64,000 nucleotides of DNA from Pseudomonadota bacterium (GTDB taxonomy: Bacteria > Pseudomonadota > Alphaproteobacteria > Rhodospirillales > Magnetospirillaceae), in contig JAJZUL010000009.1 in assembly GCA_021848545.1 (NCBI GenBank), positions 1-64,000 on the forward strand. Direction: 5' to 3'. The notes below the pieces were generated by a model. It did no database searches, was not told the DNA's origin, and saw only the letters and a program-made list of their open reading frames with translations. The position numbers and the translations under genes were made by a program. Of this stretch, positions 39,929 to 48,143 are shown one piece after another (the first letter of the stretch is position 1; each line of letters begins with the position of its first letter).

Positions 39929-40693
39929 ATGAGCGGCCAGCGCAAGATGTTCACGGCGGAACTCCAGCGCATGAAATCGGGCACGGGCAAGGCGAATGCC
40001 GCGTCCGCTCCGGCCGCGGCGACCCCCGACAACGCCGAGGTCATGCGCGCGCTGAACGACCTCAAGGCCGAATTGCGGGCCCTGACCAGCTACGTCAAAG
40101 GCGAGGACGACGTCACCGCGCCGGCCGAGAATGAAGCCGTTCACGAAAATCTGGCCCGTCAGCAGAAGGCGGAAGTGTCCATGCTCAAGACCGAGCTGAG
40201 GGCGCTGGCCGTTTGCATCGAACAGACGAAAAGCGAAATCGCCGCGCTGCGACCGGCGGAAACCCAGGATGACCGCCTGATCATCGTCGCGTCCGAGTTG
40301 GACGCCATCGTCAGCGCCACCGAACAGGCGACCCAGAACATCCTGGAAGCGGCGGAAAAGATCGAGACCCTGACCCGGGAAATCCAGTCCCAGGGGGTGG
40401 ACGCCTATGTGTCGCGCTTGGCCGAGGATATCAATGAAACCATCATCGGTATCTTCGAGGCCTGCAATTTCCAGGACATTACCGGCCAACGCATCACCAA
40501 AGTGGTTCGCACCCTCAAATATATCGAGGACCGCGTCAACGCCATGATCGAGATCTGGGGGGCCGAGAGCTTCCCCGACCTGAAGCACGGGGGCGACGAG
40601 GACGCCAAGGACGAGGACGCCAAGCTGCTGAACGGTCCCCAGCTCGAAAACGAAGGCATCAGCCAGGACGAGATCGACCGTCTGTTCGGTTGA
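39929..40693 (+). CDS. cheZ: CheZ, chemotaxis CheY-P phosphatase
   Basis: 254 residues. A long helical hairpin carries the catalytic-region motif ACNFQDITGQRI (about residues 182-193), with Asp and Gln as in known CheZ. The C-terminal peptide SQDEIDRLFG is the CheY-binding tail. CheZ takes phosphate off CheY-P to reset motor switching. The middle (residues 30-110) is a coiled coil. GAGGA precedes ATG 39929 at about 9 nt. Confidence 0.93.
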   Translation: MSGQRKMFTAELQRMKSGTGKANAASAPAAATPDNAEVMRALNDLKAELRALTSYVKGEDDVTAPAENEAVHENLARQQKAEVSMLKTELRALAVCIEQTKSEIAALRPAETQDDRLIIVASELDAIVSATEQATQNILEAAEKIETLTREIQSQGVDAYVSRLAEDINETIIGIFEACNFQDITGQRITKVVRTLKYIEDRVNAMIEIWGAESFPDLKHGGDEDAKDEDAKLLNGPQLENEGISQDEIDRLFG

Positions 40694-40844
40694 CCTGGGG
40701 CTGCCCGGACCGGGCCGCGTTTCAGCATGTTTTTCTGTAAAATCACAACATGTTGCCACAACGCCACACCCTGCGGAACGCAAAAAAAATAAGCGTTTTC
40801 AGTGTGATGGCGTGTTTTCGCCTTGACGGCCGCCCGCCCCGCCG

Positions 40845-40858
40845 TTGATCCACCTCAA
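40845..40858 (+). promoter_or_regulatory. FNR/Anr-type box before the OmpW-like gene
   Basis: TTGAT-CCAC-CTCAA differs from TTGAT-N4-ATCAA at one base. It is about 110 bp before the ATG, and an AT-rich -10-like TATTAT follows at 40873. OmpW is under oxygen control in enteric bacteria, which supports the reading. Confidence 0.55.
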
Positions 40859-40964
40859 TGAAACAACAAAATTATTATGGTTTTTTTTCGCCATTCCGTG
40901 CGACCCGAATCGGTGGGTTCGACCGTCCGGACGACGCATATTTGATGGGGTGAGGGAAAAAATC

Positions 40965-41675
40965 ATGCGAAATGGGATGGCTAAATTCAATTGGATCGAA
41001 ACGGCGATTCGGGGAACCGCCGCCGGTCTGGGGATTCTGGGACTGGCGATCGGGTTGAGCGCCGCGGCGCCCGCGGCCATGGCCGCCGGGCCTGCCGCCG
41101 ACACCGGCATTCACGCCGGCGACGTCATGGTCGGCGCCCGGTTTCTGGCCGCGCTTCCCCAGGTGTCCAGCACGGTGGACAATATCGGCGGCAGCATCGC
41201 GCTGACCAATGAATACGTTCCCGAACTTTACGCCACCTATTTCTTCACCCCCCATATCGGCGTGAACGCCATCGCCGGCATGGCCCGCTTCGGCGCCACC
41301 GACAAGGGATCGGCGGCCGGCGACGTCTCCCTGGGATCGGTCTATCTGATTCCGGCGACCATCACCGCCCAGTATCACATTCTTCCCAAGGGTCCGTTCG
41401 ATCCCTATGTCGGCGCCGGCGGCAGCTACTTTATGTTCTTCGACGCCCAGCCCGCGTCGTCGCCGGTGCTCAACACCAAATATGACAACGCCTTCGGTTA
41501 CGCCTTCGAAATCGGCGCCAACTACCGGATCGCCCATCGCTGGTACGCCAACGTGGACGCCACCAAGGTCATGGTCCACACCGTCTCCAATGTCGACAGC
41601 ACCGCCGGCCATGTCCACGCCAACGTCAGCCTGGACCCCTGGCTGGTTGGCGTCGGCGTCGCCTACCGCTTCTGA
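40965..41675 (+). CDS. OmpW-family outer-membrane protein
   Basis: 236 residues. Signal peptide about 1-41 (long n-region, cleavage near AAMA-AG), then an eight-stranded barrel with GDVMVGARF, LYATYFFTPHIGVNAIAG and PYVGAGGSYFMFF, ending in AYRF. OmpW proteins form narrow hydrophobic channels. GAGGG is 9 nt before ATG 40965. An FNR-like box lies upstream and a hairpin follows the stop. Confidence 0.92.
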   Translation: MRNGMAKFNWIETAIRGTAAGLGILGLAIGLSAAAPAAMAAGPAADTGIHAGDVMVGARFLAALPQVSSTVDNIGGSIALTNEYVPELYATYFFTPHIGVNAIAGMARFGATDKGSAAGDVSLGSVYLIPATITAQYHILPKGPFDPYVGAGGSYFMFFDAQPASSPVLNTKYDNAFGYAFEIGANYRIAHRWYANVDATKVMVHTVSNVDSTAGHVHANVSLDPWLVGVGVAYRF

Positions 41676-41688
41676 TCGAGAGCCGGAT

Positions 41689-41727
41689 GCGATCAGGTTG
41701 AATCGCTTGCGCGTTCGACCTGATCGC
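41689..41727 (+). terminator. Hairpin after the OmpW-like gene
   Basis: GCGATCAGGT (41689-41698) pairs with ACCTGATCGC (41718-41727), extending inward with one mismatch. There is no T-tract, so it may be a 3' stability hairpin rather than an intrinsic terminator. Confidence 0.5.
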
Positions 41728-41752
41728 TGACTCCGCTTTCAATTCAACACCC

Positions 41753-41880
41753 CCGCACAGGCACGGGGGCGCGGCGGAAGGTCGGATACCGCGACGGCAG
41801 TGGCATGCGGCATCCGTCCGACTTGTGAGTGCTCCTCCTCGAACTCCCATTCACAGCGCCGCGCCCCTTTGCCTGTGCGG
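41753..41880 (+). other. Three-way-junction structured element upstream of the receiver pair
   Basis: A 24-bp stem (41753-41776 with 41857-41880, one mismatch and one G-U) encloses two further hairpins: 41781-41786 with 41817-41822 (plus an inner CCGC/GCGG), and 41824-41831 with 41848-41855. The layout is that of a folded RNA of about 128 nt or of a short element with terminal inverted repeats. It ends 113 bp before the response-regulator start, in the otherwise gene-free gap 41676-41993. I do not recognise it as a known riboswitch or RNA. Confidence 0.65.
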
Positions 41881-41993
41881 CGGGTTGTTACGAAACGCGT
41901 TCCTTCCACCCCCTTGCGGGACTTGCGGCATTTGTCGCAAAGATGCATCATATCGAGACGCTGCTCCCTGGACTCAGACCGAGTGGGGGCGCA

Positions 41994-42458
41994 ATGGAAC
42001 GCAACGGACTCCGGGTACTGGTCGTCGAAGACGACCCTTATTCACGTCGTCTTATCGTGCGTATGCTGCGCAACGTCGGCATCACCGAGATCGACGAAGC
42101 CGGTGACGGATGTACGGCGATCGAGCTGTACGCCAAAGATTGGCCGCATGTGGTCGTCTGCGACGTCGATATGCAGCCGATGGGCGGCATCGAATTTTTC
42201 GAAATCCTGCTGAACGAACGCCAGTCCCTGGGCCGGGTGGCACCGGTCATTTTTCTGACCTCGCACGCCGAATCCGACATCATCGCCCAGGTCCGCCGCA
42301 TGGGGGCCGCGAGCTATCTGCTCAAACCGGCTTCGGCGGCGGCGCTGGCCAAACGCATCGACCTCGCTCTGGCCAGCCAGGGCGATCCCTATTCCGGCAC
42401 GCCCCTGGCCTGGGGGACGCGCCGCGCCGCCCAGAGCAATAATTCGCGGGTGATGTGA
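41994..42458 (+). CDS. Single-domain response regulator (CheY-like receiver)
   Basis: 154 residues. Complete receiver: acidic pocket Asp13-Asp14, phosphoacceptor Asp57 (VVVCDVDM), switch Thr in FLTS and Lys in LLKPA. A 30-residue tail has no recognisable output domain. It may act on the flagellar motor or in a phosphorelay. GGGGG precedes ATG 41994 at 5 nt, which favours this start over the longer upstream frame that runs through the structured element. Confidence 0.9.
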   Translation: MERNGLRVLVVEDDPYSRRLIVRMLRNVGITEIDEAGDGCTAIELYAKDWPHVVVCDVDMQPMGGIEFFEILLNERQSLGRVAPVIFLTSHAESDIIAQVRRMGAASYLLKPASAAALAKRIDLALASQGDPYSGTPLAWGTRRAAQSNNSRVM

Positions 42459-42460
42459 CG

Positions 42461-43306
42461 ATGCCCCACAACCTGTCCAAGACGCGGGTCCTAGTTGCGG
42501 AAAACGGAATTATCGTCGGCAAAAGCGTGGTCGGCGCCCTCGATGCCTTTGGCTTCACCGACATCGAGCGGGTGGGGACCGCGGCCGAGGCGCGCGCGCG
42601 CCTGACCGGGCGTCGCGTCGATCTGGTGGCGCTGAATGCCGATTTCGACGGCGGCGCCGGCGCCGATCTGGTCCGCGCCATCCGCAACTGCGAACTGCAC
42701 GCCGACCCGTTTCCGGTCATCCTGATGATCGTAACCCGTCCCGACGAAGCCCGGATCAAAGCGGCCCTGCATAGCGGCGCCGACGATATCGTCGTGGTCC
42801 CGTTCACGCGGGAATCGTTCCATGAGCGCATGGCCCTCTATCTGGAAGACCGCAAACCGTTCATCGTCACCCACGATTATATCGGTCCCGACCGCCGCGC
42901 CGCGCCGCGCCCCGGCGAAGCCAGCGCGGCGCACCACATGGTCCCCAACCCGGTCCGCAGCCGCGCCGTCGGCCAGAGCGAGGAACGGTACGCCGCCGCC
43001 GCCCAGGCCGCCCACCGCAAACTGACCGCCGCGCGGACATCCAGCCTGGCCAAGGCGGTGCAATGGGAGATCCGGGCCATCCAGGCCGCGGTCAATAGCA
43101 GCGTGCCGGACTCCCAACTCGCGCTCCGGGTCGCCCGTCTGGACCAGTTCGCCGAAGAGATGATCGATTGTTCCGAAGGCGACTCCACCCAGGTCCGCGG
43201 CTTTCAGGCGGCGCTGATCCCCTATCGCCGGCGCCCGGAACAACTGGGACCGGCCGAGGTCGCCGCCCTGATGATGCAAGCCCAGGCGGCTTTCGCCGCG
43301 CCTTGA
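42461..43306 (+). CDS. Pseudo-receiver protein with helical C-terminal domain
   Basis: 281 residues. Residues 8-125 have the receiver fold pattern, but the phosphoacceptor is Asn59 (VALNADF), the acidic pair is Glu14-Asn15, and the Lys position is Val (VVVPF), so it cannot work as a normal phosphorylated receiver. Residues 140-281 are a separate, mostly helical region that begins with YIGPDRRAAPR and is not recognised further. It starts 2 bp after the stop of the active receiver, so the two are very likely made together. GTG 42455 is another possible start. Confidence 0.8.
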   Translation: MPHNLSKTRVLVAENGIIVGKSVVGALDAFGFTDIERVGTAAEARARLTGRRVDLVALNADFDGGAGADLVRAIRNCELHADPFPVILMIVTRPDEARIKAALHSGADDIVVVPFTRESFHERMALYLEDRKPFIVTHDYIGPDRRAAPRPGEASAAHHMVPNPVRSRAVGQSEERYAAAAQAAHRKLTAARTSSLAKAVQWEIRAIQAAVNSSVPDSQLALRVARLDQFAEEMIDCSEGDSTQVRGFQAALIPYRRRPEQLGPAEVAALMMQAQAAFAAP

Positions 43307-43331
43307 CCTGAACCCGAACCCCCGCCACAGT
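43303..43331 (+). promoter_or_regulatory. Candidate rnpB promoter
   Basis: TTGACC (43303-43308), 17 bp, CACAGT (43326-43331), placing the start near the 5' end of RNase P RNA. The -35 overlaps the TGA of the pseudo-receiver gene. Confidence 0.45.
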
Positions 43332-43340
43332 GGGGTCGCG

Positions 43341-43733
<393 letters not shown>

Positions 43734-43747
43734 CGCTTTATTTATAA

Positions 43748-43882
43748 GGGCCTCAAGCGCCGGCGCTCGCGTCCGCTCGCTTGGCTGTCCTCACTCGCTC
43801 CGCTCGCTCCGGCGCGCTCAACGCGCATAGTCGGCGCCTGAAGGCGCCTCCGGGTGCCGTAGGTCGAGGGTTGGTTTGTTGT
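43748..43882 (+). repeat. Dispersed tandem repeat, copy C
   Basis: First of two units with a 135-bp period. Contains GGCGCC-TGAA-GGCGCC at about 43834-43849, whose stem differs from copy A (GGCGGC-TGAA-GCCGCC) by a paired change on both sides. It directly follows rnpB. Confidence 0.9.
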
Positions 43883-44002
43883 GGGCCTCAAGCGCCGGCG
43901 CTCGCGTCCGCTCGCTTGGCTGTCCTCACTCGCTCCGCTCGCTCCGGCGCGCTCAACGCGCATAGTCGGCGCCTGAAGGCGCCTCCGGGTGCCGGTGGTC
44001 GA
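43883..44002 (+). repeat. Dispersed tandem repeat, copy D
   Basis: Second unit, almost identical to copy C, ending at GGTCGA about 44002. The next 20 bp lead into the first MraZ-box pair. Confidence 0.9.
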
Positions 44003-44027
44003 AAATAAAGGGCCTCGCCCACCTCCG

Positions 44028-44042
44028 TCCCATGCCGTCCCA
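44028..44042 (-). promoter_or_regulatory. MraZ-type box pair, distal
   Basis: TGGGA-N5-TGGGA on the minus strand (TCCCA at 44028-44032 and 44038-44042). Same unit and spacing as the proximal cluster; 313 bp before mraZ. Confidence 0.5.
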
Positions 44043-44245
44043 TGACGCGGTTAATGGCCGCGCGTGCGGATGATCACCCTCAATACAGAACATAAAGGGA
44101 ACGATGCTTGGCGCGGGCTCCGCTTGATGCGGCGAAGGCTCGTTGAATATCAAGCCATTCGGCAATTTTGTTTTTGTACTTTCCGAAGAACTTGCGGTTT
44201 TCAGCCATGCGGCGTGGCAGACCATGGTTTTACTACCCGATACCA

Positions 44246-44275
44246 TTGACGCCCATCCTATCCCATGGTATCCCA
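44246..44275 (+). promoter_or_regulatory. mraZ promoter with overlapping MraZ boxes
   Basis: On the minus strand TGGG(A) recurs three times with exactly 10-bp spacing (complement at 44251-44255, 44261-44265, 44271-44275), the pattern MraZ binds. A possible promoter TTGACG (44246-44251), 17 bp, TATCCC (44269-44274) lies right over the boxes, which would fit autorepression of the dcw operon by MraZ. The -10 is weak; I infer this layout. Confidence 0.55.
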
Positions 44276-44354
44276 TACCAGACCCGGCATAGGCCGTTCT
44301 GGGCGGAATCGGCTGACCGGGCAGGGGCAGGGCTTTCGGCGAAGGCGGACGAGG

Positions 44355-44822
44355 ATGCGACTCTTCCTCTCCAAGTTTACGAACAAGGTTGACCGGAAGG
44401 GCCGCGTGTCGGTTCCGGCGCCTTTCCGCACGGCTCTCGCCACCCAAACTTTCGCCGGCATTTCCGCCTATCGCAGTTTCACCGCCCCCTGCATCGAGGG
44501 CTGCGACACGGATTTTCTGGAACGCCTCGCTCAGGGCGCCCAGACCTTTGACGCCTTCAGCTCCGAACAAGCCGCCTTGTCCCACTTGATCTTCGCCGAC
44601 ACCCATCAACTGCCCTGGGACGCCGAGGGCCGGATCGTCCTGCCCGAAAAGCTGATCGCCCACGCCAACATCAGCGATTCCGTCACGTTCGTCGGGCTGG
44701 GCCAGACCTTCCAGGTGTGGGAACCCGCCGCCTACGAGGCCGTCGAGGCCGAAATCCGCGCCAAAGCCCTGCGCGACCGCCCCACCGTGCCGCTGCCCCT
44801 GCCGCCGGGAGGCACGCGATGA
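44355..44822 (+). CDS. mraZ: Transcriptional regulator MraZ
   Basis: First gene of the dcw cluster; 155 residues with two SpoVT/AbrB-like MraZ modules. The two DNA-contacting motifs are [14 protein letters not shown] (residues about 11-24) and [13 protein letters not shown] (about 93-105). MraZ forms a ring and binds TGGGN repeats before its own gene; such repeats are present upstream. The ATG at 44355 has GAGG directly before it. It overlaps rsmH by 4 bp. Confidence 0.95.
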   Translation: MRLFLSKFTNKVDRKGRVSVPAPFRTALATQTFAGISAYRSFTAPCIEGCDTDFLERLAQGAQTFDAFSSEQAALSHLIFADTHQLPWDAEGRIVLPEKLIAHANISDSVTFVGLGQTFQVWEPAAYEAVEAEIRAKALRDRPTVPLPLPPGGTR

Positions 44823-45823
44823 TCGGCACGATCGCCCCGCCGCCGGTTCTTCATCGTCCGGTCCTGCTGGACGAGGTGGTCGCCGCCCTGGCGCCCGCCG
44901 CCGGCGACATCATCGTGGACGGCACCTTTGGTGCCGGCGGCTATTCCCTGGCCCTGCTGGAACGCGCGCCCTGCCGGGTGATCGCCATCGACCGCGACGG
45001 GAAAGCGGCGGCGCGGGGCCGCGCCATCGCCGCCGCCGGCGATGGCCGCCTGGAGGTGATCGAAGGGCGTTTCGGCGACATGGACACCCTGCTGGGCGAC
45101 CGCGGCATCGCCACCGTGAACGGCGTGACGCTGGATATCGGCGTGTCGTCGATGCAGATCGACGAGGCGGAACGGGGTTTTTCCTTCGCCAAGGACGGAC
45201 CGCTCGACATGCGCATGGGCGGCACCGGCCCCAGCGCCGCCGATCTGGTCAACCGCCTGGACGAAAGCGATCTGGCCGACATCGTCTTCCGCTATGGCGA
45301 GGAGCGTTTCGCCCGGCGCGTCGCCCGGGCCATCGTCGCCGCCCGGCGCGAACGCCCTCTCACCCGCACCCTGGAACTGGCCGATCTGGTCCGGCGCACG
45401 GTGCCCAAATCCGCCGACGGCATCGATCCCGCCACCCGGACCTTTCAGGGGCTGCGCATCGCCGTCAATGACGAGTTGGGCGAATTGTCCCGCGGCCTGA
45501 TGGCGGCGGAACGGATGCTCGCCCCCGGCGGGCGCTTGGCGGTGGTCAGCTTCCATTCCCTGGAAGACCGGATGGTCAAGGATTTCCTGAAACAGCGCAG
45601 CGGCGGCGGCGGCCGCCCTTCGCGCCATCTGCCGGGGCCGGTGGCGGAACGCGCCCCCAGCTTCACCCTGGGCCAGCGCAAGGCCACGTCCCCCCGCGCC
45701 GCCGAGATCGCCGCCAACCCCCGCGCCCGTTCGGCGCGGCTAAGGACGGCCACGCGAACCGACGCCGCCGCCTGGCCGCCGCTCTCGCCGCCCCACTCTC
45801 TCGCCTTCGGAGACGAACCATGA
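44819..45823 (+). CDS. rsmH: 16S rRNA (cytosine1402-N4)-methyltransferase RsmH (MraW)
   Basis: 334 residues. SAM-binding [15 protein letters not shown] near residues 30-45; [10 protein letters not shown] at the start and [13 protein letters not shown] near 245 are family signatures. Methylates N4 of C1402 in 16S rRNA. The start overlaps mraZ by 4 bp (ATGA), the stop overlaps ftsL the same way. Confidence 0.97.
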   Translation: MIGTIAPPPVLHRPVLLDEVVAALAPAAGDIIVDGTFGAGGYSLALLERAPCRVIAIDRDGKAAARGRAIAAAGDGRLEVIEGRFGDMDTLLGDRGIATVNGVTLDIGVSSMQIDEAERGFSFAKDGPLDMRMGGTGPSAADLVNRLDESDLADIVFRYGEERFARRVARAIVAARRERPLTRTLELADLVRRTVPKSADGIDPATRTFQGLRIAVNDELGELSRGLMAAERMLAPGGRLAVVSFHSLEDRMVKDFLKQRSGGGGRPSRHLPGPVAERAPSFTLGQRKATSPRAAEIAANPRARSARLRTATRTDAAAWPPLSPPHSLAFGDEP

Positions 45824-46290
45824 TCCGAGGCCTCGCCGCCACCGTTCTGTGGAGCCTCATGGCCGGCATCGTCGCGATCGGTCTGTTCCTGATCAAACAG
45901 GACGTCAAGGGGCTGGAAACGCGACTGACCACCATCAACCGGCACATCGCCCAGGACCGTTCGGAACTCCATGTGCTTCACGCCGAATGGAGCTATCTCG
46001 ACGAACCGTCGCGCCTGCGCGTCCTGGCCGAACGCTATCTGAAGGTAAAGCCGATCGGCATCACCCAGATCGCCACCCTGAACGACCTGCCCGCGCCCGG
46101 CGCCGACACCGGTCCGGTTGTCGCCGAACGCCGCCCCGGATGGCTGGCCGATTCGGCGGTCAAAAAGAAGAAGCCGGCGCCCGCCCTGGCCCAGGCCCAA
46201 CCCTCCCAAGCCCAGTCGCAGGCCATCGCGTCGGCCGGCGCGCCGCCTTTGACCCTTGCCGACGTGGCCCCGGAAACGGGGGCGCGATGA
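45820..46290 (+). CDS. ftsL: Cell division protein FtsL
   Basis: 156-residue bitopic divisome protein: short cytosolic end, membrane segment about 8-25, then a periplasmic coiled coil (about 28-60). The C-terminal 55 residues are Pro/Ala/Gln-rich and longer than in many relatives. It works with FtsB and FtsQ. Identity rests on place between rsmH and ftsI plus topology, as FtsL sequences are poorly conserved. Confidence 0.88.
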   Translation: MIRGLAATVLWSLMAGIVAIGLFLIKQDVKGLETRLTTINRHIAQDRSELHVLHAEWSYLDEPSRLRVLAERYLKVKPIGITQIATLNDLPAPGADTGPVVAERRPGWLADSAVKKKKPAPALAQAQPSQAQSQAIASAGAPPLTLADVAPETGAR

Positions 46291-48143
46291 CCCTGTTTCC
46301 GCCCCGGCGCGGCGCTTCCGGCCTACACACCGGAAACGACCTTCAGGCCAACGTTCCCGCCGTGCGCATCGATGGCGTCAAGGCGGGAGCCCTGGCGGTC
46401 GGACACGCGCGTCTGGTGGCGGTGGCGGTCGCCTTCGGCCTGACCTTCGGCGCGATCGCCGTGCGCATGGTCGATGTCGGGGTGTTCAGCCACGGCCTGG
46501 GCCTGCTCTACTACCACGCCTCCGCCAATCCCACCGACGTGTCGCGCGCCGATATCGTCGACCGCAACGGCGTGGTGCTGGCCACCAGCCTGCCCACCGT
46601 GACCTTGTACGCGCGGCCCAAGGAAATCCAGAACCCGGTCACGGCCACCAACAAGCTGTTGTCGGTGCTGCCCGATCTCAACCGCGCCAAGGTGCTGGCC
46701 GATTTGTCGTCGCACCGTTATTTCGTCTATCTCCACCGCGACTTGACGCCCCATCAGCAATATCTGGTCAACGCGCTGGGCATTCCCGGCCTCCACTTTC
46801 AAAAGGACGAACGCCGGGTCTATCCCCAGGGCGATCTGGTGGCCCATCTGATCGGATTGACCAATATCGACAATCGCGGCATTTCCGGGGTCGAAAAGGA
46901 ATTCGACAAGCGCCTGCGTTCCAGCCACAAGCCGTTGCGCCTGTCCATCGACATCCGCATGCAGCAGGTGGTTCACGACGCGGTGAAGAACGCCGTCACC
47001 CGGTTCAGCGCCGTCGGCGGCTGCGGCATCATCATGAACGTGGATACCGGCGAAGTGCTGGCCATGGTCAGCTTTCCCGACTTCGACCCCAACAATCCGC
47101 CCGCGCCCAACGATCCGGCCATGTTCAACCGGGCCACCGACGGCGTCTATGAAATGGGATCGACCTTCAAGCTGTTCGACGCCGCCGCCGCTTTCAAATA
47201 CGGCGCGGCCACCCTGGAGTCGAAATTCGACGCCAGCCATCCCTTGGATGTGAACGGCGCCATCATCCATGATTTCGACGCCCAGAACCGGGTCCTTACG
47301 GTCCCGGAAATCCTGATCTATTCCTCCAATATCGGCGCCGCCCGCATGGCGTTGAAAATGGGCGCCGACAAACAGAGGGCGTTTCTCAAAAGCGTGGGAA
47401 TGCTGGCGCCGCTGCATTTCCAGGTGCCTGAACTGGGCATGCCGCTTTATCCCCGCCACGATTGGCGCCCCATCAATACCGCCACCATCGCCTTCGGCCA
47501 CGGCATCAGCGTCACCCCCCTTCACCTGATCACCGGGGTTTCGGCGCTGATCGACGGCGGCATCTATCACAACCCCACCCTGCTGCCGGTGCCGCCGGGA
47601 GCGACGGTCCCGGGCCACCGGGTGATCTCGACCAAGATCTCGGGCGAAATCCGCTATCTGATGCGTCAGGTGGTGCTGAAGGGCACCGGCAAATTCGCCA
47701 ATGTGCCGGGCTACGATATCGGCGGCAAAACCGGCACCGCCGAACTGGTGGTCAACGGCCGCTACAAAAACCACGACGTGCGCTCTTCCTTCATGGCCGC
47801 CTTCCCCATGAACGACCCCCGCTATGCGGTGCTGGTGCTGATCGACCAGCCCCACGGCACCAAGGCCACCTATGGTCTCAACGAAGGCGCCTGGGTGGCG
47901 GCGCCGGCCGTCGCCCGCATCATCAGCCGCATCGGTCCCATGGTGGGCTTCGTGCCCCGCAAACCCCAGGGCACGGCCCGCGGCCCGCGGCCCGCTTCCC
48001 ATGGACACCGGGGCATCGCCGACACCAACCGCGTTTCCAGGCCCGCCAAACACAACGGCGCCGGAACCGGACGCCGGGGCATCGCCCTGTCGTCCGTGCC
48101 CCGCGATTCGTCGATGGAGGGTCGCCATGTCGCCACCGACTGA
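46287..48143 (+). CDS. ftsI: Peptidoglycan transpeptidase FtsI (PBP3)
   Basis: 618-residue septal class B penicillin-binding protein. Membrane anchor about 45-65; transpeptidase domain with the active Ser in GSTFKLF (about residue 291), SSN near 350 and KTG (GGKTGTAE) near 485. The last 55 residues are a basic, Arg/His/Pro-rich tail beyond the catalytic domain. The start overlaps the ftsL stop (ATGA). The end overlaps murE by 17 bp. Confidence 0.96.
   Translation: MTLFPPRRGASGLHTGNDLQANVPAVRIDGVKAGALAVGHARLVAVAVAFGLTFGAIAVRMVDVGVFSHGLGLLYYHASANPTDVSRADIVDRNGVVLATSLPTVTLYARPKEIQNPVTATNKLLSVLPDLNRAKVLADLSSHRYFVYLHRDLTPHQQYLVNALGIPGLHFQKDERRVYPQGDLVAHLIGLTNIDNRGISGVEKEFDKRLRSSHKPLRLSIDIRMQQVVHDAVKNAVTRFSAVGGCGIIMNVDTGEVLAMVSFPDFDPNNPPAPNDPAMFNRATDGVYEMGSTFKLFDAAAAFKYGAATLESKFDASHPLDVNGAIIHDFDAQNRVLTVPEILIYSSNIGAARMALKMGADKQRAFLKSVGMLAPLHFQVPELGMPLYPRHDWRPINTATIAFGHGISVTPLHLITGVSALIDGGIYHNPTLLPVPPGATVPGHRVISTKISGEIRYLMRQVVLKGTGKFANVPGYDIGGKTGTAELVVNGRYKNHDVRSSFMAAFPMNDPRYAVLVLIDQPHGTKATYGLNEGAWVAAPAVARIISRIGPMVGFVPRKPQGTARGPRPASHGHRGIADTNRVSRPAKHNGAGTGRRGIALSSVPRDSSMEGRHVATD

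Noticed and set aside
41753-41880. Signal recognition particle RNA
   Set aside because: GGAAGG occurs inside, but the conserved SRP tetraloop and the GCAGCC side of its core are missing.
41829-41993. N-terminal extension of the receiver protein
   Set aside because: It would translate through the structured element, with poor composition; ATG 41994 has a strong ribosome site.
43742-43963. Arg-rich minus-strand ORF across the tandem repeat
   Set aside because: It is a translation of the intergenic repeat. Its period follows the repeat and it has no ribosome site or family resemblance.
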